This document shows positions 29,556-37,431 of a DNA stretch of 64,000 nt, piece by piece; position 1 is the first letter of the stretch, and each line of letters opens with the position of its first letter. Position numbers and translations under genes: made by a program. This DNA comes from Sorangium cellulosum So ce56. GTDB lineage: Bacteria; Myxococcota_A; Polyangia; Polyangiales; Polyangiaceae. Location of the stretch: positions 10,838,501 through 10,902,500 of the forward strand of contig NC_010162.1 in assembly GCF_000067165.1 (NCBI RefSeq). The letters are read 5' to 3'. The notes below the pieces were generated by a model. It was not told the DNA's origin. It saw nothing but the letters and a program-made list of their open reading frames with translations, and did no database searches.

Positions 29556-30937
29556 CAGGGCGCGTCCTGATCGTCGATGACGAGCGCGGCGTCTGCGAGC
29601 TCCTCGACGCCGGGCTCAAGAAGCGCGGGTTCCGGACGGCGTGGCGGACGTCGGCCGCCGAGGCGTTCGAGCTCCTCGGCGTGGAGGATTTCGACGTCGT
29701 GGTCACCGACATGACCATGCGCGGCATGAGCGGCCTCGATCTCTGCGAGCGGATCGTCCAGAACAGGCCCGATCTCCCGGTCATCGTCATCACCGCGTTC
29801 GGGAGCCTCGACACCGCCACGTCCGCCATCCGCGCCGGCGCGTACGACTTCGTGACCAAGCCGTTCGAGCTCGACGCGCTCCGGCTCACCGTCGAGCGCG
29901 CCCTGCGCCACCGCGCCCTCCGCGAGGAGGTGCGCCGCCTGCGGCGCGCCGTGGCCGACGCCCGCGGCTACGAGCAGATCCTCAGCGGCAGCCCGGTGAT
30001 GAGGAGCGTGTTCGACCTGCTCGATCGCATCGCCGACTCGGACACGTCGATCCTCATCACGGGAGAGAGCGGGACCGGCAAGGAGCTCGTCGCCCGCGCC
30101 GTGCACCAGCGCAGCCGGCGGAGCGAGGGAGCGTTCGTGGCGGTCAATTGCGCCGCGGTCCCGGACGCCCTCCTCGAGAGCGAGCTCTTCGGCCACGCGC
30201 GGGGCGCGTTCACCGACGCCAAAGGGGCCAGGAGCGGCCTGTTCGCGCGGGCCCACGGCGGAACCCTGTTCCTCGACGAGATCGGCGAGCTGCCGATCGG
30301 GCTCCAGCCGAAGCTCCTGCGCGCCCTCCAGGAGCGCGTCGTCCGGCCCGTCGGCGCCGACGAGGAGCTCCCGGTGGACGTCCGGCTCATCGCCGCGACG
30401 AACCGCGACCTCGAGACAGCGATCGAAGAGCGCCGTTTCCGCGAGGATCTCTACTACCGGATCAACGTCGTTCACGTCGACCTGCCGCCGCTCCGCTCCC
30501 GCGGCGCCGACGTGCTGCTGCTTGCGCAGCATTTCCTCGAGCACTTCGCGACCGTCAAGGCGAGGCCCATCCAGGGCCTCTCGGCGCCCGCGGCGGAGAA
30601 GCTCATGGCCTATGCGTGGCCCGGCAACGTGCGCGAGCTCCAGAACTGCATCGAGCGGGCGGTCGCGCTCGCGCGGTACGATCACATCACCGTCGACGAC
30701 CTGCCCGAGAAGATCCGCACGTACCGGCGCTCCCACGTCCTTGTCTCGAGCGACGACCCGACCGAGCTCGTCCCCATGGAGGAGGTCGAGCGGCGCTACA
30801 TCCTGCGCGTCCTGGAGGTGGTCGGCGGGAACAAGAGCCAGGCGGCGCAGATCCTGGGCTTCGACAGGGCGACCCTCTACCGGAAGCTCGAGCGGTACGG
30901 CATGCGCGTAGGCCGCTCGAGCGACCCGAAGCCGTGA
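29552..30937 (+). CDS. NtrC-family sigma-54-dependent response regulator
   Basis: The product (461 aa) has a receiver domain (acidic pocket DDE, phospho-acceptor D53, K103) and an AAA+ sigma-54 activator domain with Walker A GESGTGKE (171-178) and Walker B LFLDEIGE. A Fis-type helix-turn-helix follows (NKSQAAQILGFDRATLYRKL). The sigma-54-contacting loop reads GAFTDA (218-223) rather than GAFTGA, a tolerated variant. It should activate sigma-54 promoters on phosphorylation by the overlapping kinase. No -24/-12 promoter was located nearby. Confidence 0.92.
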   Translation: MTGRVLIVDDERGVCELLDAGLKKRGFRTAWRTSAAEAFELLGVEDFDVVVTDMTMRGMSGLDLCERIVQNRPDLPVIVITAFGSLDTATSAIRAGAYDFVTKPFELDALRLTVERALRHRALREEVRRLRRAVADARGYEQILSGSPVMRSVFDLLDRIADSDTSILITGESGTGKELVARAVHQRSRRSEGAFVAVNCAAVPDALLESELFGHARGAFTDAKGARSGLFARAHGGTLFLDEIGELPIGLQPKLLRALQERVVRPVGADEELPVDVRLIAATNRDLETAIEERRFREDLYYRINVVHVDLPPLRSRGADVLLLAQHFLEHFATVKARPIQGLSAPAAEKLMAYAWPGNVRELQNCIERAVALARYDHITVDDLPEKIRTYRRSHVLVSSDDPTELVPMEEVERRYILRVLEVVGGNKSQAAQILGFDRATLYRKLERYGMRVGRSSDPKP

Positions 30938-31159
30938 TCCGCCCGGCGGCCCCGCAGCAGCGCCCGGCCGTGCGCCGCGCGCCGCGCCTGGTCGAGCGCG
31001 CGCCGCGGCTTCCCGGTGGGCGCGACTCCACTCCTCGTCGGCCTGTTGCACAACGCGACACCCGCGGCTGCTGGCGGAAAACACGCTTCCACGCGCGCCG
31101 CGCGGCCGCGCGCCTCCTGCGTGACTGGCATGCGAGCTGCCTGCGGGCCGGTCGCGCAG

Positions 31160-31828
31160 ATGAGCACCACCACGCCGGAGTCCGCCGCTGCGAACCGGCG
31201 CATCCCTGTCGACTGGAACGCCCTCGCGAACGCCTTCGACAACACCGCTCAGCACATCCGCTATTTCCTTCACCTCGAGACAGGCGCGGTGATCCGGCTG
31301 GTCGACGGGCTCGCCGACCCGGACACGCGCGCGCGCGTCGAGGCGGATCCGGGCTGCGTGCGCGTCGACGCCATCGGCGCGCCGGAGCAGTACCGATGGC
31401 TTCAGGCGTTCATCCCGACGGTCGACGACCTCGAGCTCCAGCTGCTGCTCCTGCAGTGCCTCCAGGGGCGGGGATCGTTTCGGCGGTTCAAGGCCGTGCT
31501 CTCTGGCAGGCCAGAGCAGCTCCGACGCTGGCGCGTCTTCCGGCTCGCGCAAATCCGTGCCACCATCCTCGCGTGGTTTCACACCCGCGGCCTGATACCG
31601 GCTTCATTCGAGCATGCGTGGCCCAGCGAAAGCGCTGAGCCGAGGAGATCTCACGCCGCCGACTCGGCTCGCCAGCGGCTCCACGCGGCGGCGAGCGCCC
31701 TCGCGCCCGGCGATCTCCACGCGCTCACGTCGCTCGCGGAGTTCCTGCGCGCGACGCGCTCCGGCCTGCCGATTCCCGCGGTTTCATCGAGGGGCGACGC
31801 AGAGCGCCCCGGTGGCCTGGGCCCGTGA
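31160..31828 (+). CDS. UPF0158 family protein
   Basis: From ATG 31160 the 222-aa product opens with the family pattern IPVDWNALANAFDN, then FLHLETGAVIRLVDG, APEQYRWLQAFI and GRGSFRRFKAVLSG. Function of UPF0158 proteins is unknown; some related sequences carry YqeY/NTF2-like helices, but no activity can be read here. The C-terminal 60 residues are Ala/Arg-rich and less conserved. The upstream extension to 31016 lacks family similarity. The stop overlaps a GTG used by the longer version of the next reading frame. Confidence 0.75.
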   Translation: MSTTTPESAAANRRIPVDWNALANAFDNTAQHIRYFLHLETGAVIRLVDGLADPDTRARVEADPGCVRVDAIGAPEQYRWLQAFIPTVDDLELQLLLLQCLQGRGSFRRFKAVLSGRPEQLRRWRVFRLAQIRATILAWFHTRGLIPASFEHAWPSESAEPRRSHAADSARQRLHAAASALAPGDLHALTSLAEFLRATRSGLPIPAVSSRGDAERPGGLGP

Positions 31829-31851
31829 CAGCGGGCCATGGAGACGCGATC

Positions 31852-32484
31852 ATGAACGATATCGACGATAAACGAGATGTGACGAGCCGCCCGAGCCCCC
31901 GCCGCTGGCTCGTCGCGCGGCGAGCCACGGGCCTCGGCCCCTGGGTCGCCGGCGCCGTGCTCACGGCGATGGCCCTGGGCTCGATCGCCTGCGGCGGCGT
32001 CACCACGTTCGAAGGAGGGAAGGCGCTCGCCGTCGTGGGCCGGCCGCCCGCGCCGCCCCCGCCGCCTCCGCCGCCCCCGCCGGAGCGCGTGGTCGTGACG
32101 GACGACAAGATCATCATCAACGAGAAGATCCAGTTCGAGTACGACCAGGCGACGATCCGGACGGAGTCCCACAGCTTGCTGGACGAGGTCGTCGGCACGA
32201 TCAAGAAGCACACGCACATCAAGAAGATCGCGATCGAGGGTCACGCGAGCGCCGAGGGGTCGGAGGATCACAACCTGAAGCTCTCGGACCGCCGCGCCAA
32301 AGCCGTGATGAAGTACCTCGTCGATCACGGGATCGCCGCCGGCATGCTCACCGCCAAGGGCTTCGGCAAATCGAAGCCCATCGCGGACAACGACACGCCG
32401 GAGGGGCGCGAGAAGAACCGCCGCGTCGAGTTCAACATCGTCGAGCAGGACACCGCGCAGAAGACCGCGGACGCCGAAAAATGA
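31852..32484 (+). CDS. OmpA-family peptidoglycan-binding lipoprotein
   Basis: The product (210 aa) starts at ATG 31852 with GGAG about 8 nt upstream; a GTG at 31825 is also in frame. A signal peptide with Arg-rich n-region and lipobox GSIAC comes first, then a Pro10 linker (about 66-75). An OmpA C-terminal domain follows: IQFEYDQATI, IEGHASAEGSEDHNLKLSDRRAKAVMKYL (key residues G-H-A-x-x-x-G and N-x-x-L-S-x-x-R-A), GFGKSKPI and NRRVEF. It should tether the outer membrane to peptidoglycan. It forms a probable unit with the AgmX-like gene 50 bp downstream. Confidence 0.9.
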   Translation: MNDIDDKRDVTSRPSPRRWLVARRATGLGPWVAGAVLTAMALGSIACGGVTTFEGGKALAVVGRPPAPPPPPPPPPPERVVVTDDKIIINEKIQFEYDQATIRTESHSLLDEVVGTIKKHTHIKKIAIEGHASAEGSEDHNLKLSDRRAKAVMKYLVDHGIAAGMLTAKGFGKSKPIADNDTPEGREKNRRVEFNIVEQDTAQKTADAEK

Positions 32485-32534
32485 AGGCTGTTCCGAAGCC
32501 GCCCGCGAGCGGCGCTCCCCGCAAGGAGACGAGC

Positions 32535-32921
32535 ATGAAGCAGTTGTTTTCGGGTCTCACCATGATGGTCCTGGCGATCGCGTGCGCGGGTTGCTCCTTC
32601 GCCGTGCGGAACGCCGAGATGTACCGCGACGATACGGCCGCGCTGCTCGAGACGAGGCGCGACGAGATCAGCGCTTGTTATGACGCGGAGCTCGCGCGGA
32701 ACCCCCGCGCGCAGGGCAAGGTCACCGTCGCTTTCACGGTGCTCGAGGACAGCGGCCGCATCACGGACGTCGCCGTCGACCCCGCCGGCACCACCGCGTC
32801 GGACGATGTGGCGAGCTGCGTCGTGAAGTCGATCGACGGGCTCGTCCTCACCCCGCCTGACGAGCGGCAAGGAAAGGGGAAGTTCGTCTGGGAGTTCACC
32901 GTCGGGGCTCCGAAGGCGTAG
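32535..32921 (+). CDS. small lipoprotein with AgmX/TonB-like C-terminal domain
   Basis: The product (128 aa) starts at ATG 32535 with AAGGAG upstream. A signal peptide ends IACAGC. The rest is one domain: RRDEISACYDAEL, then GKVTVAFTVLEDSGRITDVAV (key residues G-K-V-T-V-x-F), then SCVVKSIDGL. This matches the AgmX/PglI C-terminal family of myxobacteria, related to TonB-C, with two Cys expected to form a disulfide. AgmX-type proteins are linked to gliding motility and envelope machinery. Its position after the OmpA-type gene suggests an envelope complex. Confidence 0.75.
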   Translation: MKQLFSGLTMMVLAIACAGCSFAVRNAEMYRDDTAALLETRRDEISACYDAELARNPRAQGKVTVAFTVLEDSGRITDVAVDPAGTTASDDVASCVVKSIDGLVLTPPDERQGKGKFVWEFTVGAPKA

Positions 32922-33129
32922 CTCCGCCGCGCCGGCGGAGCCCGACAGCACCGCCGCGCTCCGCCGCGCCGTCCTCCTTGTGCCCGGCGGCCACGCCCCC
33001 TATCCTGCCGCTGTGCGGCACGCGCACGGCGCTTGCGGCCGCTCGCCGCTCGCGCCGCGGGGCGGCTCATCGGGCTCCCGCCAAACAGGCTCTCTGGAGA
33101 GCTCACGACCCCTCCGACACCCCACAGCG

Positions 33130-34371
33130 ATGAGCGCCCGCACCTCCAAGAAAGCCCCTCCGCCTCCCCCCCTCGCCGGCGCGACGGATGACCTCACCGA
33201 CGGCGACCGCGACGCCCTCCTGCGCTGGCGGCTCGCGCTGGGGCCGGAGGCAGAGCGCGTCGATCCTCGGCTCTCCCTCGGGGGGCTCGGCGGCGGGGCG
33301 TCCGCGCTTCACGTCGACCCGCGGCGGCTCGGCGATCTCGACAAGGCCCTCTCGTTCATCTACGACGAGCGCGCCGGCAACCTCGGCGGCTCGCGGCCGT
33401 ACGTCCCCGAGTGGCTCTCCGCGGTGCGCGAGTTCTTCAGCCACGACATCGTCGCGCTCGTCCAGAAGGACGCCATCGAGAAACGAGGGCTGACGCAGCT
33501 CCTCTTCGAGCCCGAGACGCTGCCCTTCCTCGAGAAGAACGTCGAGCTCGTCGCCACCCTCATGAGCGCGAAGGGCCTCATCCCCGACGCCGCCCGGGAG
33601 ACCGCCCGGCAGATCGTGCGCGAGGTCGTCGAGGAGGTGCGGCGCGCGCTGGAGTCCGAGATCCGCACCGCCGTCCTCGGCGCCCTGCGGCGGAACACGA
33701 CGAGCCCGCTCCGCGTCCTCAGGAATCTCGACTGGAAGCGCACCATCCGCAAGAACCTCAGAGGATGGGACGCGGAGCGGCGCCGCCTCGTCCCGGACAA
33801 GCTCTATTTCTGGGCGAACCAGACGCGGAGACACGAGTGGGACGTCGCGATCCTCGTCGACCAGTCGGGCTCCATGGGCGAGAGCGTCGTCTACAGCTCC
33901 ATCATGGCCGCGATCTTCGCGTCCCTCGACGTCCTCCGCACTCGGCTCCTCTTCTTCGACACCGAGGTCGTCGACGTGACTCCGATGCTCGTCGATCCGG
34001 TCGACGTGCTGTTCACGGCGCAGCTCGGCGGCGGCACCGACATCAACCGCGCCGTGGCCTACGCCCAGGCGAACTTCATCGAGCGCCCCGAGAAGACGCT
34101 GTTCATCCTGATCACCGACCTGTTCGAGGGCGGCAACGCCGAGGAGCTCCTCGCCCGCATGCGCCAGCTCGCCGACAGCAAGGTGAAGTCGATCTGCCTG
34201 CTCGCGCTGTCCGACAGCGGCAAACCCTCGTACGACCACGACATGGCGCAGAAGCTCGCCGCCCTCGGGACCCCGTGCTTCGGCTGCACCCCGAAGCTCC
34301 TCGTCAAGGTGGTAGAGCGGCTCATGCGAGGTCAGGACCTCGGCCCGCTGCTCGACGCCGAGGCGCGCTGA
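33130..34371 (+). CDS. VWA domain protein (ViaA-like MoxR partner)
   Basis: The product (413 aa) has a helical N-terminal half (to about 230) and a C-terminal von Willebrand A domain. The MIDAS is complete: D244-Q-S-G-S248, T303-D304 in GGGTD, and D330 in LITD. The arrangement, with the VWA domain at the C-terminus after a helical region including FWANQTRRHEWDVAILVDQSGSMGES (key D-x-S-G-S), is that of VWA partners of MoxR ATPases. The MoxR-DUF5682 operon lies 8.7 kb upstream and a SWIM gene 12 kb downstream. The gene stands alone and is followed by a large inverted repeat that may end transcription. Confidence 0.9.
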   Translation: MSARTSKKAPPPPPLAGATDDLTDGDRDALLRWRLALGPEAERVDPRLSLGGLGGGASALHVDPRRLGDLDKALSFIYDERAGNLGGSRPYVPEWLSAVREFFSHDIVALVQKDAIEKRGLTQLLFEPETLPFLEKNVELVATLMSAKGLIPDAARETARQIVREVVEEVRRALESEIRTAVLGALRRNTTSPLRVLRNLDWKRTIRKNLRGWDAERRRLVPDKLYFWANQTRRHEWDVAILVDQSGSMGESVVYSSIMAAIFASLDVLRTRLLFFDTEVVDVTPMLVDPVDVLFTAQLGGGTDINRAVAYAQANFIERPEKTLFILITDLFEGGNAEELLARMRQLADSKVKSICLLALSDSGKPSYDHDMAQKLAALGTPCFGCTPKLLVKVVERLMRGQDLGPLLDAEAR

Positions 34372-34395
34372 GCGCCCGGCGGGAGCACAAAGACG

Positions 34396-34454
34396 ACGGA
34401 GGCACAGAGGACACAGAGGTTCTTTTCCTTCCTCTGCGTCGTCTGTGCCTCCGT
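34396..34454. repeat. long inverted repeat 1
   Basis: Two 24-bp arms (34396-34419 and 34431-34454) pair with two mismatches around an 11-bp pyrimidine loop. The outer part of each arm reads ACGGAGGCACAGA or its complement. It lies 25 bp after the VWA stop and could act as a terminator or be a dispersed palindromic repeat of the ACGGAGGCAC type seen in many bacteria. Confidence 0.8.
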
Positions 34455-34951
34455 GGCCCCTCGCGCCGTCAAGCGAGGGCGGCGTGCTCTCTCGACACGG
34501 CCGGCGCCAGCGGGAGCGTCCGCGACGCCCCGCGCCGGCCCTGTCACCGCGCGCGGCGGGTCGCCTTCGCCGAGCGCTCGTCCGTCCGACGGGCGGCGGC
34601 GCGCTTCCGGGACGTGGCGCCCCGGGCAGCGGTCGCAGAGACCCGCCGACGGGCCCCGGCCGCCCGAACCACCTCTTCGAGAGAGGGTGTCTTGACCAGG
34701 AGGGGACCCGCGCTGTTCACGGCGCTGATCGAGGGGCCAACTAGGCTGATAGAAAGTTTCACTTGAACTACCGATATGTGTGGCGGACTGATCACGTCGC
34801 TCAGCGAGGGCTCATCACCTATAAACCGTTTTGATCTTTTACGCAGCGTCGCAGTGCGGAGATCACGAGCCCTGAGCGCCCGTCCGGACGTGAACTTGTC
34901 CACCCGGGAGATCCGCTCGCCTTCCGCCTCTCACGGCGGATGCACGCAGGC

Positions 34952-35010
34952 ACCACGGAGGCACGAAGGCACGGGTCTGGGTTCGCTCCGTGCCTTCGTG
35001 TCTCCGTGGT
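34952..35010. repeat. long inverted repeat 2, related to repeat 1
   Basis: Two 23-bp arms (34952-34974 and 34988-35010) pair with one mismatch around a 13-bp loop. The outer arm reads ACCACGGAGGCACGAAGG, sharing ACGGAGGCAC with repeat 1. Two copies of one palindromic family within 600 bp, outside genes, suggest a mobile or non-autonomous repeat element. Confidence 0.8.
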
Positions 35011-35122
35011 GATCGGCGAGGGACTGCCCCCGGGTGTCGCACCGGGCGCTCTGTCACGAGCTTGTTGCACGATGCAGGCCAACGATGGCCGGATGCCGGC
35101 ATGGCCGCTTTTCCCAGGGGGA

Positions 35123-35167
35123 CCGTGAGGCGTCTTTCACGGTTGAAACCACCGGTTGCAACGGTGG
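35123..35167 (-). terminator. paired small hairpins after the signalling block
   Basis: Two 6-bp stems occur in tandem: CCGTGA/TCACGG (35123-35142) and CCACCG/CGGTGG (35149-35167). They lie about 60 bp beyond the stop of the REC-PAS-GAF kinase gene, reading on the minus strand. A plausible terminator for the four-gene block, though short and without a strong U-tract. Confidence 0.4.
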
Positions 35168-35225
35168 CGCAGCGCGACCGCATCCCTGCTCCCACGAGCG
35201 CCAGGTGAGCTCAGGAGAGCGCCTC

Positions 35226-37415
35226 TCAGCCGGCGGGACCGGTCAACGACGATCCAGGGCGCTCGCCCAGGGGTCCGGACGGACCAGCCGCTCGAGGCGG
35301 GAGAGGCAACGCCACCTGGAACCTCGCCCCCATGCCCGGGGCGCTCTCCACCTGGATGCTGCCGCCGTGGGCCCTCAGGATCTGGTCCACGATGTACAGG
35401 CCGACACCCAGCCCGCCATACGAGCTGGTGGGCGCCGCCCGCTCGAAGCGCCCGAAGATCCGGGCGATGTACTCCTGTGCGATCCCGATGCCCTGATCTG
35501 CCACCTGGAGCACCGCGGACCGCCCATCCACCGAGATGCGCACCTGGATCGGCTTGCCCCGCCCGTATTTGATGGCGTTCATGAGCAGGTTGGTGATCAC
35601 CTGATCGATGCGCAGGCGGTCCCACCGGCCGACCGCGGTCACCGGCATGTCCAGGTCGAGCGCACAGCCGGCCCGCTCCAGCTCGGCCTCGAGGCGGCCC
35701 GCCACGTCGCGCGCCACGTCGCACAGATCCACGTCGTCGAGGCTGAGCTCGAGGTGGCCGCTGTTGATGCGCGCCACGTCGAGCAGCGTGTCGATGAGCC
35801 GCGTGAGCCGGTCGATCTGCCCGCCGGCCTGGGAGAGCTTCGCCAGCACCTGCTCCGCCGGCAGCCCGCCGTCCGCGCGGTGGAGGGCGCGGGTGAGGCC
35901 CTGGACCTGGAGCACCAGCGCGCTGAGCGGCGTCCTCAGCTCGTGCGAGGCGACCGCCACGAAATCCTCGCGGATCTGCACGGCTTCGCGCGTCATCCGC
36001 AGCAGCCGGGCGTTCTCGAGGCAGAGCGCCGCACGCTGCGCGATGTCGAGGGCGACCGCGAAATCGGGCGGCTCGAAGCGCTCGCCCGGCTCGACCCACA
36101 CCATGCTGAGCGCCCCGAGCACCTCGCCGCGCGTGACGAGCGGCACGCACAGGTAGCTGCTGGCGCCGATCTCCTGGATCACGGCGGGATCGTCGATGTC
36201 GAGCGCCGCCGCGACGTCGCGCGGGGCGCACTCGACGCGCAGGTCGGGGCGGCCGGTCGTGAGCACCGCGCCGATGCCGTCCGCCGTCAAGGCGAGCTCC
36301 CGCGGGCCGAACCGCGCCATGAACCGCGCCGCGTCGCGGGCCCTGTGCGCGGCCGCGAGCCGGCGCGCGCCGCCCTCCTCCCGCAGATCGAGCACGCACC
36401 AGGTGCAGACGCGCTCCGCGGAGATGCGCACGAGCGCCGCCGCGACGCTGTCCTCGTCGAGCGACGCCGAGAACGAGCTCGACGCCTCCGCGAGGATCTC
36501 CGAGCGGCGCACCGCGGCCTCGGCCTCCGCGCGGGCCGCCCGCTCGCGCGTCAGGAGGTGCAGGCGCTCCTGCTCGTGGCGCTTGCTGTCGTCGATGTCC
36601 GTGAAGCTGCCGAGCCAGGCGACCACCCGCTTCCAGACGTCCCGCTCCGGGACCGCCCGGCACAGGTGCCAGCGGTAGGCGCCGTGGATCGACCTGAGTC
36701 GACATTCGCCCTGAAAAGGCTCACCCGACTCCAGGCAGCGCCGCCACTTGCTGACGAACTGGTTCAGATCGTTCGGGTGCACGGCGGCCTGCCAGCCCCA
36801 GCCGCGGAGCGCCTCGAACGCGAGCCCCGTGTACTCCAGCCAGCGCGAGCTCACATAATCGATGCCGCCGTCGAGCTTCGCCGTGAAGACGCACTGCGGG
36901 ATGGCGTCGGCCAGGTTCTGGTACCTCGCCTGCGCGGCGCGCCGGAGGTCCTCGACCTCGGCGTCGCGCCGCCGCTGCTCGGCCTGGCGCAGGAGCTCCG
37001 CCTGCTCCTTGATCTGCTCGCCGCGCCGGTGGAGCTCGACGAACACGGCGACCTTCGCCTGGACGACCTCCGGCTCGAGCGGCTTCAGGAGGTAGTCGAC
37101 GCCGCCCACGGCGTACGCCCTGTAAATGGCCGCGAGATCGTCCGTCGCCCCCGTCAGGAAGATGATCGGCGTGTGGCGCGACCGCTCCCGCTGCTTCACG
37201 AGCGAGGCGACCTCGAAGCCGTCGATGTCGGGCAGCCGCACGTCGAGCAGGATGACCGCGAAATCCTCGGACAGGATCCTGAGGAGCGCGTCCTTCCCGC
37301 TCGCGGCGGTCACGAGCCGGTAGCTCTCGTCGGCCAGGATCGCCCTGAGCGCCGTCAGGTTCTCCGGCTGATCGTCGACAAGGAGAATGCTGGTCGTCGC
37401 GGGCGGGGTGGACAC
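35226..37415 (-). CDS. REC-PAS-GAF hybrid histidine kinase
   Basis: The product (729 aa) opens with a receiver domain (ILLVDDQPEN, phospho-acceptor D58 in LLDVRLPDIDG). A coiled-coil linker, a PAS domain (about 160-290; AIPQCVFTAKLDG, WEYTG-like core), a GAF domain (about 310-470), HisKA with ASHELRTPLSAL (about 495) and HATPase with NLLMNAIKYG and GLGVGLYIV follow. No membrane segment is seen, so it is cytosolic. The N-terminal receiver lets it be driven by another kinase. It starts 16 bp after the poly-HAMP kinase stop, so the two are cotranscribed and probably in one phosphorelay. Confidence 0.9.
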   Translation of the reverse strand: MSTPPATTSILLVDDQPENLTALRAILADESYRLVTAASGKDALLRILSEDFAVILLDVRLPDIDGFEVASLVKQRERSRHTPIIFLTGATDDLAAIYRAYAVGGVDYLLKPLEPEVVQAKVAVFVELHRRGEQIKEQAELLRQAEQRRRDAEVEDLRRAAQARYQNLADAIPQCVFTAKLDGGIDYVSSRWLEYTGLAFEALRGWGWQAAVHPNDLNQFVSKWRRCLESGEPFQGECRLRSIHGAYRWHLCRAVPERDVWKRVVAWLGSFTDIDDSKRHEQERLHLLTRERAARAEAEAAVRRSEILAEASSSFSASLDEDSVAAALVRISAERVCTWCVLDLREEGGARRLAAAHRARDAARFMARFGPRELALTADGIGAVLTTGRPDLRVECAPRDVAAALDIDDPAVIQEIGASSYLCVPLVTRGEVLGALSMVWVEPGERFEPPDFAVALDIAQRAALCLENARLLRMTREAVQIREDFVAVASHELRTPLSALVLQVQGLTRALHRADGGLPAEQVLAKLSQAGGQIDRLTRLIDTLLDVARINSGHLELSLDDVDLCDVARDVAGRLEAELERAGCALDLDMPVTAVGRWDRLRIDQVITNLLMNAIKYGRGKPIQVRISVDGRSAVLQVADQGIGIAQEYIARIFGRFERAAPTSSYGGLGVGLYIVDQILRAHGGSIQVESAPGMGARFQVALPLPPRAAGPSGPLGERPGSSLTGPAG

Positions 37416-37431
37416 CGTACGGCTCCGTGGC

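Larger units (their letters stand above)
34372..35225. other. gene-poor region with two long inverted repeats
   Basis: No convincing gene. It holds the inverted repeats at 34396-34454 and 34952-35010, two small hairpins at 35123-35167, and a lower-GC patch (about 34735-34870) that may carry a promoter. A minus-strand frame (34544-34903) has some protein-like content, but its codon use drifts and it matches nothing I know. Confidence 0.6.

Noticed and set aside
31016..31159. N-terminal extension of the UPF0158 gene
   Set aside because: Family similarity starts just after ATG 31160 and the extension has no conserved residues.
34544..34903. Minus-strand 119-codon frame between the inverted repeats
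   Set aside because: The Arg/Ala-rich end looks like high-GC noise and the beginning has atypical codons; no start with a ribosome site and no known family.
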